A stretch of DNA of 55,623 bases from Alphaproteobacteria bacterium (GTDB taxonomy: Bacteria; Pseudomonadota; Alphaproteobacteria; JAGOMX01). A program made the position numbers and the translations under genes. Below the pieces are notes generated by a model. It searched no databases, was not told where the DNA came from, and worked only from the letters and a program-made list of their open reading frames with translations. The stretch covers positions 1 to 55,623 of the forward strand of contig JAGOMX010000008.1 in the NCBI GenBank assembly GCA_017993335.1, in the 5' to 3' direction. The first letter of the stretch is position 1, and every line of letters begins with the position of its first letter. This document shows positions 26,907 through 35,845 of the stretch, in pieces.

Positions 26907-29468
26907 CTATTCATGATTCATGGTGAATAATGGAAGTTCCTGCGGTATTTTTCTGCCCTTGGCGTTATTTTCCAGATTCGATAAAACATCCTGAGCCCGA
27001 TGAAGAACGGATTTGGGAATACCGGCCAATTTTGCCACATACAGGCCATAAGATCTATCCGCAGCCCCCGGAATAACCTGATGGAGGAAAACCACATCAC
27101 CCTGCCACTCTTTAATTTTCATGGTGTAGCATTTCACATGCTTTAACTGCACCTCTAAATCGGTGAGTTCATGGTAATGGGTTGCAAATAAAGATCTGCA
27201 CTTGTTTTGATTATGTATATGTTCCACCGTTGCCCACGCAATGGACACACCATCAAACGTTGAGGTTCCACGACCGACTTCATCCAAAATGACCAAAGAT
27301 CTTTCCGTCGCTTGATTTAAGATAGCGGCAGTTTCAATCATTTCAACCATAAAGGTTGAACGCCCCCTCGCCAAATCATCTGCCGCACCCACACGACTGA
27401 ACAACCTATCGACCACGCCGATATGGGCTGCATTCGCAGGCACAAAAGATCCCATCTGCGCCAAAATCGTGATTAATGCATTCTGTCGCAAAAATGTACT
27501 CTTACCCGCCATATTGGGCCCCGTAATCAACCAAAGCTTTTGCATTTCCTGCAACTGACAATCATTGGCAATAAAGGTCGCGTTTTGCGTTCTCTTTCGC
27601 ATACTCTCCACAACCGGATGCCGGCCGCCGCTAATGGAAAAAGCAAGGGAATCATCCACCACGGGTTTACAGTAATTTTCTTGACTCGCCAATTCGGCCA
27701 AAGCCGATCCCACATCGATTTCTGCCAAAGTTTGCGCTGTCGTTGCAATGTCATCGGCTCGCATCAATATTTCTTGCACTAAATCATTAAACAGCTGAAT
27801 TTCCAATTGCATGGCTTTTTCTGCCGCGGATTGTAAGTTACGTTCCAATTCGGCTAACTCAGTTGTGGTATAACGGGCATACGTAGAAAGAGATTGACGC
27901 GGAATAAAACCAGATCCCATTTTATCCGCATGGGTGGAGGTCACCTCAATAAAATATCCCAACATGTTGTTGTGCTTGATCTTCAAGCTCGAGACACCCG
28001 TTGCTTTTACATATTGCTCCTGCAGGGCCACGATATGATTGCGGCCTTGGTCTCGCAATTCTCTCTTTTCATCTAAATCGCGAAGATAGCCTTGCGCGAT
28101 GAAATTGCCCTCTCTGGCATACACAGGCAAAGATTCTGCCAGCGCTCGTTGTAGTCTTTCGACGATATCACTATGAAAACCAAGTTTGACCATATACTCC
28201 TGAAGATCTGGCGTTAAAGGTTTATCCCCATAGGCACTTAAGACTCTTCGCATCGTAATGGTTTGCGCTAAACCGTCCCGAATTGCCGCTAAATCCCGCG
28301 GGCCACCCCGGTTTAAAGCTAATCGCGATAAAGATCTTTCTAAATCCGGACAGTCTTTCAGCATACGGCGAATTTCCTGGCGCAGCACCTGGTCTTGCGC
28401 AAAGAACTCTACCGTATCTAAACGGCGATTGATCACGGCAGGAATAGCTGATGGCATCGCCAAACGCCTTGCCAGCAAGCGTGCACCACTATGGGTCACA
28501 CATCGATTGATTGTGGTCAGCAGACTTCCCGTTCGCTCGCCCTGCAATGTGGTCATAATTTCCAGGTTACGCTGCGTTGCCGCATCAATCTCCAATAAAT
28601 GCCCGGGCGTCATTTTGTGAGGAGGATTTAATCTCGGCATTCCACCTTTTTGTGTTAACTGCACATAATCGATCAAAGCGGCTGCCGCTGTGATGTCCCC
28701 AGTGCTAAAATTACCAAATCCATCTAAGGCCTCCACATGGAAGATTTCTTTCAAACGCATGGCTGCATTTTTCGGATCAAAACGACTTTGAGGTAGAGGC
28801 CTTAAAACCATCTTCCATTCTTCAAAGGTCTCAAATAAGTTTTGTACTTGCAGCAATTCCTCGGACAAGACAATCTCACTGGGCCGCAAACGCATTAAAG
28901 CCGCAGCAAGACCCCGCACATTGACGCTTTCCACAAAAAAATCACCCGTCGACATATCTACGGCCGCTATAGATAGCAGCATACTCTTGACGGTTTTTTG
29001 CCCGCGGTCCTCACAAATTACCGCCAGAAAGTTATTTTGCGTGGCGTCCAGAAGATTTTCCTCCGTTAGGGTTCCCGCCGTAACCACACGGACGACATCT
29101 CGCTTCACGACGGATTTAGCGCCCCGCAGTTTAGCCTCCTGCGGTGATTCCATTTGTTCGCAAATAGCCACACGAAAACCGGCTTTAATAAGGCGCGCCA
29201 TATAGCCTTCCCCCGCATGGATCGGCACCCCACACATAGGGATGTCCTGCCCCTCGGCTTTACCCCGCCGGGTTAAGGTAATCCCAAGAACCGCCGAGGC
29301 CTGCACCGCATCCTCAAAAAACAATTCATAAAAATCACCCATCCGATAAAACAACAAGCAATCGGGGTACTCTTGTTTAATCTGGTGGTATTGTTGCATC
29401 ATAGGCGTTAAAACCATCTCTGGTTCCATAGGTTTTTCCTCGACAGCGGCAATCTCTTGTGGTTTCAT
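26907..29468 (-). CDS. mutS: DNA mismatch repair protein MutS
   Basis: The product has 853 residues, full length. The mismatch-binding FYELFFEDA (Phe-x-Glu) lies near residue 47; GVPIHAGEGYMARLI and the lever/clamp domain follow. The C-terminal ABC-type ATPase shows Walker A GPNMAGKSTFLRQ, LARGRSTFMVEM, Walker B VILDEVGRGTSTFDG and ATHYHEL. It recognises mismatches and recruits MutL. Divergent from the PstS-like gene, with 48 bp between starts. Confidence 0.97.
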   Translation of the reverse strand: MKPQEIAAVEEKPMEPEMVLTPMMQQYHQIKQEYPDCLLFYRMGDFYELFFEDAVQASAVLGITLTRRGKAEGQDIPMCGVPIHAGEGYMARLIKAGFRVAICEQMESPQEAKLRGAKSVVKRDVVRVVTAGTLTEENLLDATQNNFLAVICEDRGQKTVKSMLLSIAAVDMSTGDFFVESVNVRGLAAALMRLRPSEIVLSEELLQVQNLFETFEEWKMVLRPLPQSRFDPKNAAMRLKEIFHVEALDGFGNFSTGDITAAAALIDYVQLTQKGGMPRLNPPHKMTPGHLLEIDAATQRNLEIMTTLQGERTGSLLTTINRCVTHSGARLLARRLAMPSAIPAVINRRLDTVEFFAQDQVLRQEIRRMLKDCPDLERSLSRLALNRGGPRDLAAIRDGLAQTITMRRVLSAYGDKPLTPDLQEYMVKLGFHSDIVERLQRALAESLPVYAREGNFIAQGYLRDLDEKRELRDQGRNHIVALQEQYVKATGVSSLKIKHNNMLGYFIEVTSTHADKMGSGFIPRQSLSTYARYTTTELAELERNLQSAAEKAMQLEIQLFNDLVQEILMRADDIATTAQTLAEIDVGSALAELASQENYCKPVVDDSLAFSISGGRHPVVESMRKRTQNATFIANDCQLQEMQKLWLITGPNMAGKSTFLRQNALITILAQMGSFVPANAAHIGVVDRLFSRVGAADDLARGRSTFMVEMIETAAILNQATERSLVILDEVGRGTSTFDGVSIAWATVEHIHNQNKCRSLFATHYHELTDLEVQLKHVKCYTMKIKEWQGDVVFLHQVIPGAADRSYGLYVAKLAGIPKSVLHRAQDVLSNLENNAKGRKIPQELPLFTMNHE

Positions 29469-29516
29469 CCGTATACCTTTAAAACAACATTTTCATTAGA
29501 ATAGGTGCTATAGATC

Positions 29517-30488
29517 ATGCACAACTTTTTACGCCTGACAAGTGCTGTTTTTATTTTTTTTATGACATCTTCCTGTTTACATGCAGAAAAAGCCATTCGC
29601 ATTGTGGGGTCTACGGCTGTTTATACGTTTGTAACGATGGTTGCAGAACGTTTAGGCCAAACTTCGTCCCATAAAACCCCTATCGTAGAAGCCACTGGCA
29701 CAGGTGGAGGCATTAAGATTTTTTGTGGGGGCCTGGGCAAAAGCTATCCCGACATCGTCAGCACATCACGGCCGTTTACATCGGAAGAAAGAAAATATTG
29801 TCAAGCCAATGGCACCGGCGACATTATTGAATTAAAAATAGGATACGACGGCATCGTCATTGGGGGCTCGGTGAAGAAAAAGTCTCTGGCGCTTACACGA
29901 AAAGATCTATCCAGAGCCTTATCCGAATACGTCAATATAGACGGCATACGCACCAAAAATCCATATAATTCCTGGAAAGAAGTCAACGCAAGTCTACCCA
30001 ATCAGCCCATATTGGTATTAGGCCCCACCTCCACGCTGGCCACCCGAGAGGTATTTGAAGAAAAAGTTATCTATGAAGGCTGTTTACTGGAAAATGAAGA
30101 TTGCGAAACCACTATCCGGGAAGATGGTAAATTCATAGAAGTGGCAGAACATGAAAATGTAGTCATCCAAAAACTAGGGCTAAAACCAACCGCTATAGGC
30201 TTTGTGAGTTACAGTTATTACTCCCAAAACCCCGGCAAACTCAAACCCATCCCCATTGACGGCATCCTACCAAGCCCGGCAAGCATTGCCAACAATACTT
30301 ATCCCCTGTCACGCCCCTTATTTTTATATGTAAAAAAAGAATCTCTCGACACATCAAAAGCTATTCAGGATTTTTTGGCTGAATTCTTCAGTGAACAAGC
30401 TTCGGGGGTTCATGGGTATTTGATAAGCAAAGGCCTTATCCCTTTAAATCAAAAGGACAAGGCTTTTGTAAAATTACCTACCCGCTAA
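29517..30488 (+). CDS. PstS-like phosphate-binding protein
   Basis: The product has 323 residues; a lipoprotein-like or Sec signal peptide is followed by AEKAIRIVGSTAVYTFVTMV, VEATGTGGGIKIFCGG, DIVSTSRPFTSEE and DGIVIGG, all typical of the PstS/PstS-like substrate-binding family. It should bind phosphate or a related anion in the periplasm. No pstCAB genes adjoin it, so it is either an orphan or pairs with a distant transporter. Its 3' end overlaps the convergent membrane-protein gene by 15 bp. Confidence 0.85.
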   Translation: MHNFLRLTSAVFIFFMTSSCLHAEKAIRIVGSTAVYTFVTMVAERLGQTSSHKTPIVEATGTGGGIKIFCGGLGKSYPDIVSTSRPFTSEERKYCQANGTGDIIELKIGYDGIVIGGSVKKKSLALTRKDLSRALSEYVNIDGIRTKNPYNSWKEVNASLPNQPILVLGPTSTLATREVFEEKVIYEGCLLENEDCETTIREDGKFIEVAEHENVVIQKLGLKPTAIGFVSYSYYSQNPGKLKPIPIDGILPSPASIANNTYPLSRPLFLYVKKESLDTSKAIQDFLAEFFSEQASGVHGYLISKGLIPLNQKDKAFVKLPTR

Positions 30489-31310
30489 AAGCACATAGAC
30501 TTTAGCGATAAAGGCCACAACGATAACGGTAAAGAATAGCCTCACGCTTAAAATTATCGTGATCAATAAGGTTTTATCCCAGAGCGACATGGCATGCAGA
30601 GACTGTAAATCACTTGCAGAAAACGTAATCCCCAGCAGAACCATAACTTTTAGCAACACAAAGATCATAATGTAACTGAACACCATAAAACCGAGCATTA
30701 AAGCCAGGCCATGCCCCTTCGTCATCTTAAAGGATCGACGAAATCCACCATCCCTATCCAAGGCATCTTCCACAAGGACAAATATCCCCCTGGAAAACAT
30801 ATAGAACCCGTATAAAGCACCCAGGACAAGTAAAGATCCAAAAAGCAGCATAGACATACTCATATTCCCCATACAGCTCATAGTCTCTGTACATCCCGGA
30901 GGAATAAACATCACATGTAAAACAACCATTGTCACCAACAACGGTAAAAAGAGTATGGCAAACAACAAGGCTATCGACATCACGAGTTTTAATTCACGCC
31001 CAGAAAAAAGGTGCTTCAAAACAAAAGCATCCATTTTTTCACTCACCACCACGTGCCGGATAATGGAGACAATCAACGGTGCCAAGACAAGAACCAGTAA
31101 AAACAATAAACCTAAATTGATTAAAATCGCCATATGCGAATCCCCAAAGGACCCTGCAATCATCGCGTCTAGATTAAAGTGAATTGCCGTCAATCCAACA
31201 ATAACAAACATAGCTAACGTCATAATAAAAGGTACAACAAGGCCTATAAAATTTTTCAGGGGATAGAAAACAGACTCCACCATTGCCTTTAACATTTTAC
31301 CTATAAACAT
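30474..31310 (-). CDS. multi-pass membrane protein, unknown
   Basis: The product has 278 residues with about six hydrophobic segments (for example IGLVVPFIMTLAMFVIVGLT, NLGLLFLLVLVLAPLIVSII, LVMSIALLFAILFLPLLVTM, ending VRLFFTVIVVAFIAKVYVLL). GAGGAT lies upstream of the ATG. No transporter signature is visible; it resembles uncharacterised glycerophosphoryl-diester/'DUF975-like' inner-membrane proteins only in general layout. Convergent with the PstS-like gene. Confidence 0.75.
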   Translation of the reverse strand: MFIGKMLKAMVESVFYPLKNFIGLVVPFIMTLAMFVIVGLTAIHFNLDAMIAGSFGDSHMAILINLGLLFLLVLVLAPLIVSIIRHVVVSEKMDAFVLKHLFSGRELKLVMSIALLFAILFLPLLVTMVVLHVMFIPPGCTETMSCMGNMSMSMLLFGSLLVLGALYGFYMFSRGIFVLVEDALDRDGGFRRSFKMTKGHGLALMLGFMVFSYIMIFVLLKVMVLLGITFSASDLQSLHAMSLWDKTLLITIILSVRLFFTVIVVAFIAKVYVLLAGR

Positions 31311-31424
31311 GTGCTATCCTCATGCAACACTCTACACATGTGTATTATGGCAAGAAATTAGTTAATTTTACGTTAAGGCAAAAAACTTATGATAAAAGAG
31401 GGGCTGACATTCTGCACCCCATTT

Positions 31425-31447
31425 CTGTCATACCTGCGAAGGCACAC
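31425..31447. repeat. left arm of a palindromic repeat split by the IS4 element
   Basis: TGTCATACCTGCGAAGGCAC... at 31425-31447. Its partner in inverted orientation, ...GTGTGCGAAGGCAGGTATG.., is at 32916-32938. The same CACCTGCGAAGGCAGGTG core occurs inside the MITE near 47690. Confidence 0.7.
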
Positions 31448-31449
31448 TG

Positions 31450-32913
31450 CTGTCCGGAAGTTTTTCAAACAAATATAAACATCATCAATCATAATATTGA
31501 AACGATTTAAATCATATGATTTTATAAAAAATAAATATAACTAACTTTCTTAAATCATACATTTCAATAAATAAATTTTTATTTAAATAAAAACACGAAT
31601 TAATTGTTGTAATAATGCAATAGTTCCCATATTTATCAATACAATAACTATATATATGCTGACAATTCTCCTTATATATTCTAAGTTTTATTTGCAAACC
31701 AACAAAGACAAACAAGGAGAATTGTCGTGTTTTATTCTAATTCATTCGCTGACTTAATGAAACTGTTAGATCAAAAAATTTTAAACTCAGCCATTAAAGC
31801 AAATAACTCCGACAAAGGCAGTCAGAAGCTGAATACTAAAACTCACCTAATGGCGAAGATATTTGTACAAATAACGAATCCACATGGCTTGAGAGAAATG
31901 GAACTTCAATTGGATCCCATGCAAAAAATAATGTGTAAATATGGCATGAACAAAGTAAAAAAAAGCACATTCTCAGATGCAAATAGAAGTAGGGACAGCA
32001 AAGTTTTTGCTGACATTGCAAAAAGTCTTATTAACAAAAGCAAGGCTACTTATGGAGATCTTATAAACTGCGTATCTCTTCTTGACTCCTCCACTATTAC
32101 CATAAAAGGTCGAGGGACAGAATGGACAGAAGACACAAGAATAAGGACAGGTCAGGGGCTCAAGTTACATGTTGAGTATTTGTCATGCGAAGATATAATT
32201 AACAGTATAAAAATTAGTCCAACTAACATTAATGATGTAACAGCAGCAGCTGACTTGAAAATTCAAGAAGGATGGACTTACGTTTACGACAAAGGATATA
32301 ATGATTACAATTGGTGGCATAAAATTCACACACAAGGGGCATTCTTTGTTACTAGAATAAAGAAGAATTCTAAAACAAAAGTAACAGGAACGCGAGAAGT
32401 AGATAAAGACTCCAACCCCTATATAGTATCAGATAGCTATGTGTTGCTTTCCAACAAGAATCCGCGAGGAGGAAAAATAAATAAACTAGCCGATACCACA
32501 CTTAGGTTGATCGTTGCTATTAACCCAGAAGACAATAAAGAATATTCTTTTATAACCAATAACTTAAGTGAAAGTTCCAGCGCAATAGCTACGTACTATA
32601 AAACTAGATGGCAAATAGAGCTACTATTTAAATGGCTCAAGCAGATTTTGAAAATCAAGAAATTCCTATGTCAAAATGAGAATGGAATCAAATCGCAGAT
32701 TTATGCAGCAATAATAACTTACATTTTAATTGGAATTTACAAGAGGTTGAGTGGAGAAAGCGGAAGTAGAACCCTAGATGTATTATCAAAAATAAAAATA
32801 TGTCTGTTTTACGGTGTACATAAATATACATCTGGATATTACCGCAAAAAGCCTAACGACATAAAGACCGCTAATTTATGCTTGGATTTATAATGATGAA
32901 AAACTTCCGGACA
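31450..32913 (+). mobile_element. IS4-family insertion sequence
   Basis: 16-bp perfect terminal inverted repeats, GTCCGGAAGTTTTTCA at 31451-31466 and its complement at 32897-32912, enclose one full transposase gene. No clear direct target duplication is seen. Instead the element is nested in a palindromic repeat whose two arms flank it. Confidence 0.88.
31727..32893 (+). CDS. IS4-family transposase
   Basis: The product has 388 residues, with AAGGAG 8 bases before the ATG. An N-terminal DUF4372-like region (SFADLMKLLDQKILNSAI) is present. DDE positions are visible: LLDSSTITIKG (D), WTYVYDKGYNDYNWW (D), and the YREK signature YKTRWQIELLFKWLK (Y-2-R-3-E-6-K). The gene is AT-rich compared with its neighbours, which suggests recent arrival. 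It looks intact. Confidence 0.93.
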   Translation: MFYSNSFADLMKLLDQKILNSAIKANNSDKGSQKLNTKTHLMAKIFVQITNPHGLREMELQLDPMQKIMCKYGMNKVKKSTFSDANRSRDSKVFADIAKSLINKSKATYGDLINCVSLLDSSTITIKGRGTEWTEDTRIRTGQGLKLHVEYLSCEDIINSIKISPTNINDVTAAADLKIQEGWTYVYDKGYNDYNWWHKIHTQGAFFVTRIKKNSKTKVTGTREVDKDSNPYIVSDSYVLLSNKNPRGGKINKLADTTLRLIVAINPEDNKEYSFITNNLSESSSAIATYYKTRWQIELLFKWLKQILKIKKFLCQNENGIKSQIYAAIITYILIGIYKRLSGESGSRTLDVLSKIKICLFYGVHKYTSGYYRKKPNDIKTANLCLDL

Positions 32914-32991
32914 CTAGTGTGCGAAGGCAGGTATGACAAGCGGGAGGCTGAATTAATATATTTAAAGTGCTACATTCATTATGAGTCATAC

Positions 32992-33885
32992 TCATAGAAA
33001 ATAGGTCTTCCAGCCATACACAAATCTTATGGCGTACGACTGAACCTTAAATATAGCCATATAGATAGAGCCTTTTACAGTCGTCGGGTTTTCAGAATAC
33101 CGCACACTAGCGCCAATCACAGAATTGCCAAAGTTTTGGTGAACAATTCGAGGATTTTCAACCCCTGTAAACCGCAAGCCAAATTCCCAAGGTCTGGCAA
33201 AATAATGATCAATCGGTAGGTTAATCGGGAATGCTTTTTCTAGCAATTTCTGAGCAGCCCGTCGATTCAATAGATAACAGCCCGCATGCGTTATTTCCGT
33301 TGTATACGTCACCAGGACCTGTCCATCGGCGAGCTCTTTTAGTGTCAACGGTGTACCCTTATGAGAAATTTCAAAACTATTTAAATCCCACAATTCAGGA
33401 ATCGCCATCAATTGATTGACCACCTTTTTTAATTGGGCGGGATCAAACTGCACATCATCCTCAAAAATCAACGCGAAAGCATACCCTGAATCTAAAAATG
33501 CCCGCCATGTCTTGATATGACTTAAACAACAACCCACCATACCCTTTTTGGGATAGTGATTCATATATGACTTATAGGCCTCCATATCCACATGGGCGTT
33601 GAGCTCCTCTTCAGAAAGAAGGCTACCGTCTACACCCGGCACTCTCTCTACGGGGATGCCTAACTGCTGGATACGAGGCAAAACGAAATCTAGACGGTCT
33701 TTCGATCTATCTAAATTAATGACATAGGCACCAATCCCCGCATAAGAAGCTTGTGAATTCTGAAAGGCTATAGACTGCGCAGGGCTTGCCACATAGTAAC
33801 CAACCGGATAAGCAAATACCGCTAAAATCAGCACAAAAAATGCATAAGCCACGTAACGAATCATCAGTCCTGCCCCCATATTCAT
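32992..33885 (-). CDS. glycosyltransferase family 25 (LPS-type)
   Basis: The product has 297 residues. An N-terminal membrane anchor (MIRYVAYAFFVLILAVFAYP) precedes the GT25 domain: YVINLDRSKDRLDFVLPRIQ, VPGVDGSLLSEEEL, GCCLSHIKTWRAFLDSG, and LIFEDDVQF (the acidic EDD motif near residue 140). Such enzymes add galactose or related sugars to LPS. The sugar cannot be told from sequence, and no LPS genes are adjacent. Confidence 0.9.
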   Translation of the reverse strand: MNMGAGLMIRYVAYAFFVLILAVFAYPVGYYVASPAQSIAFQNSQASYAGIGAYVINLDRSKDRLDFVLPRIQQLGIPVERVPGVDGSLLSEEELNAHVDMEAYKSYMNHYPKKGMVGCCLSHIKTWRAFLDSGYAFALIFEDDVQFDPAQLKKVVNQLMAIPELWDLNSFEISHKGTPLTLKELADGQVLVTYTTEITHAGCYLLNRRAAQKLLEKAFPINLPIDHYFARPWEFGLRFTGVENPRIVHQNFGNSVIGASVRYSENPTTVKGSIYMAIFKVQSYAIRFVYGWKTYFL

Positions 33886-33916
33886 TCAATTTAGTTAAAT
33901 CAGATTTTACTCAAAG

Positions 33917-35800
33917 TCAATCAGGCTTCCCTTCAATCACACGATAAGTGCTTTGGGACACCCGCTCTACTCGCCCTGCTCCCATTAAATATTTAAGTAA
34001 AGGGTTAAAATCAGCCGCTAAGCCAAATTTTTTAGATCTCGTAATGTCGATCGTCCTTATATCACCCGCTTGTAATTCTAGCCATTTAAGTAAGGCTTTG
34101 GATTCTGATTTATCGATATCTTCATAAGAATCTGGCATAAAATTTGAGTTGGCGAACTTTATTTGCTGCTCTAGCAAGTATTCCCTTTGCGTGGCTGCGT
34201 CAACCTCGGTTTTAACCTCATCCTCATCTTTCATCATTATTTCTTTACACAAAACCCCCACCCTTAAAGTCTTCGAATGTTTTGCATGCTTGAACACGTA
34301 GTAATTGGTTAATTTTTCGTGACCACACATTTCGCATGAATTCTGCTTACTCTCATCCCTCTCTTCAGAGACCATCTCCCAACCAAAGTGTGGCATGGCT
34401 AGCTGTTTATGATGCTTTTCCCACTTTGCTTGAATAGTATATGGGTATGGTGACAAGTAAAAGCAGGATAGGTCCCAATTCACATCCGTTAAATAACCAA
34501 TACAGCCCTCCAAAACCCAACGTTTACGACCTATCTCCTTAACAAAAGCGCATAAAATACCTTTTTTCTTATCTTCTTCAGAAACAGAGTTGTATAAATA
34601 TGCATTTTTGCGATACATCTGCCCCAACCACTTTGTCAGCCACAACCCTTCAGGTGTATTCGTCCAACGTTCTCTTGTCTGAGCATTACGTGGAAATGTA
34701 TTCGCCGCCTTTGCCACAATAAGATTCCATGCATTGAGCCTAACCTGGGATTCCATTTCTGGGTTTACAGAAAAAACGTCCATTGCGTAAGCATCGTAGC
34801 TATGCGTGTAGGGGTTAGACGCTGCGATCCGAAAAGAGACACTTTTCCCCACACTCAAAAAATCTTCTTTCTGCGAATCAAAGTGTTTTGCACATTGGTC
34901 ACAGACCTCCCACCAACTATAGGCATCAATACGCATTTGGTTTGATAAAGCGCCATTTTTTTGGAATACATACTTGGCAAAAAGGGAGAAATACAATTCG
35001 GAGTGTAAAGCCTCTGGGGTATTTTCATAGCTATCTAGAACTTGCTGAGCCCGCGGATCTACAATATGTTTGCGCACCCAATTCCAGCGAATTATTTTTA
35101 CTTTTTGCTGGAATAAAATTTCATAAACCCGGGCGACACATTTTTCCCAAGGCGTACCCGTACCGCCGCTCGCAAAAACGCAGATCTGCTCTTTCTTTGT
35201 CAGAAAATAAGCGCCCTTACTTTCCTCTTCTGAATCCTGCAGCTGAACATAAGATGGCACAAATACATTAACGTTTTCATCTTCCCTTTGTCCCCATACA
35301 TTCGCAAGAAACTTTATGCGCAGACCTATAAGTATAGCCTCTTCCATGGATTTTGGAGCTGCCTGTTGAAAGAGAACTGGATTTTTTTTGTGTTTGTGTA
35401 CGTGGGTCGCAGCAGGAGTCCTTCCTGGACTTACCGGACTATGCACCATATCCATCACTGTTTTTCTGACGGGCGACTGAGGGGTTTGCGGCAAGCTCTG
35501 CGCTTGTCTCTTAGCGAAATATTCCTGCTCAGTGGCCTCAAGAGCTCTAAGAAATTCTGAATCATCTTTACTAGGTTCATACTCAGGCTTCACCTCTATA
35601 TGCCCATCATAACCATTCACCGCCATGTGAGTATTGAACGCCTGGAGAAATTCAGGGGAATCATAATCGTCAGATTCATCGGCGATTTTGGTTTTTTTGA
35701 AATCCGGCTCTCCCGCATCCCCTGATGAAGCGTAAGTCGCTGAAACCAGTCCCCAGAACAAAAAACCTATTATCGCGTAAATAAACCGTAACTGAACCAT
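33917..35800 (-). CDS. secreted protein with deaminase-like HxE/CxxC motif and zinc ribbon
   Basis: The product has 627 residues with a signal peptide ending near ATYAS. An acidic, disordered, Pro/Ser-rich stretch (to ~145) follows. Residues ~200-330 have the order of a cytidine-deaminase fold: strands around ICVFASGG and KIIRWNWV, then ALHSELYFSLFAKYV (H266, E268), then 32 residues on WWEVCDQCAKHF (C300, C303). That matches the zinc-binding H[AS]E + CxxC of toxin deaminases. Residues 489-518 form a second Cys set, CEMCGHEKL...LRVGVLCKE, typical of a small zinc ribbon. The C-terminus (535-627) looks like a winged helix. The deaminase reading is inference from motifs. Confidence 0.55.
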   Translation of the reverse strand: MVQLRFIYAIIGFLFWGLVSATYASSGDAGEPDFKKTKIADESDDYDSPEFLQAFNTHMAVNGYDGHIEVKPEYEPSKDDSEFLRALEATEQEYFAKRQAQSLPQTPQSPVRKTVMDMVHSPVSPGRTPAATHVHKHKKNPVLFQQAAPKSMEEAILIGLRIKFLANVWGQREDENVNVFVPSYVQLQDSEEESKGAYFLTKKEQICVFASGGTGTPWEKCVARVYEILFQQKVKIIRWNWVRKHIVDPRAQQVLDSYENTPEALHSELYFSLFAKYVFQKNGALSNQMRIDAYSWWEVCDQCAKHFDSQKEDFLSVGKSVSFRIAASNPYTHSYDAYAMDVFSVNPEMESQVRLNAWNLIVAKAANTFPRNAQTRERWTNTPEGLWLTKWLGQMYRKNAYLYNSVSEEDKKKGILCAFVKEIGRKRWVLEGCIGYLTDVNWDLSCFYLSPYPYTIQAKWEKHHKQLAMPHFGWEMVSEERDESKQNSCEMCGHEKLTNYYVFKHAKHSKTLRVGVLCKEIMMKDEDEVKTEVDAATQREYLLEQQIKFANSNFMPDSYEDIDKSESKALLKWLELQAGDIRTIDITRSKKFGLAADFNPLLKYLMGAGRVERVSQSTYRVIEGKPD

Positions 35801-35845
35801 TTCATACCCCTCTTCATTAATTATTCAACAAACAAAACTATTTAA

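Noticed and set aside
31322..31510. Short ORF before the IS4 element
   Set aside because: Crosses the palindrome and IS end; no ribosome site or family.
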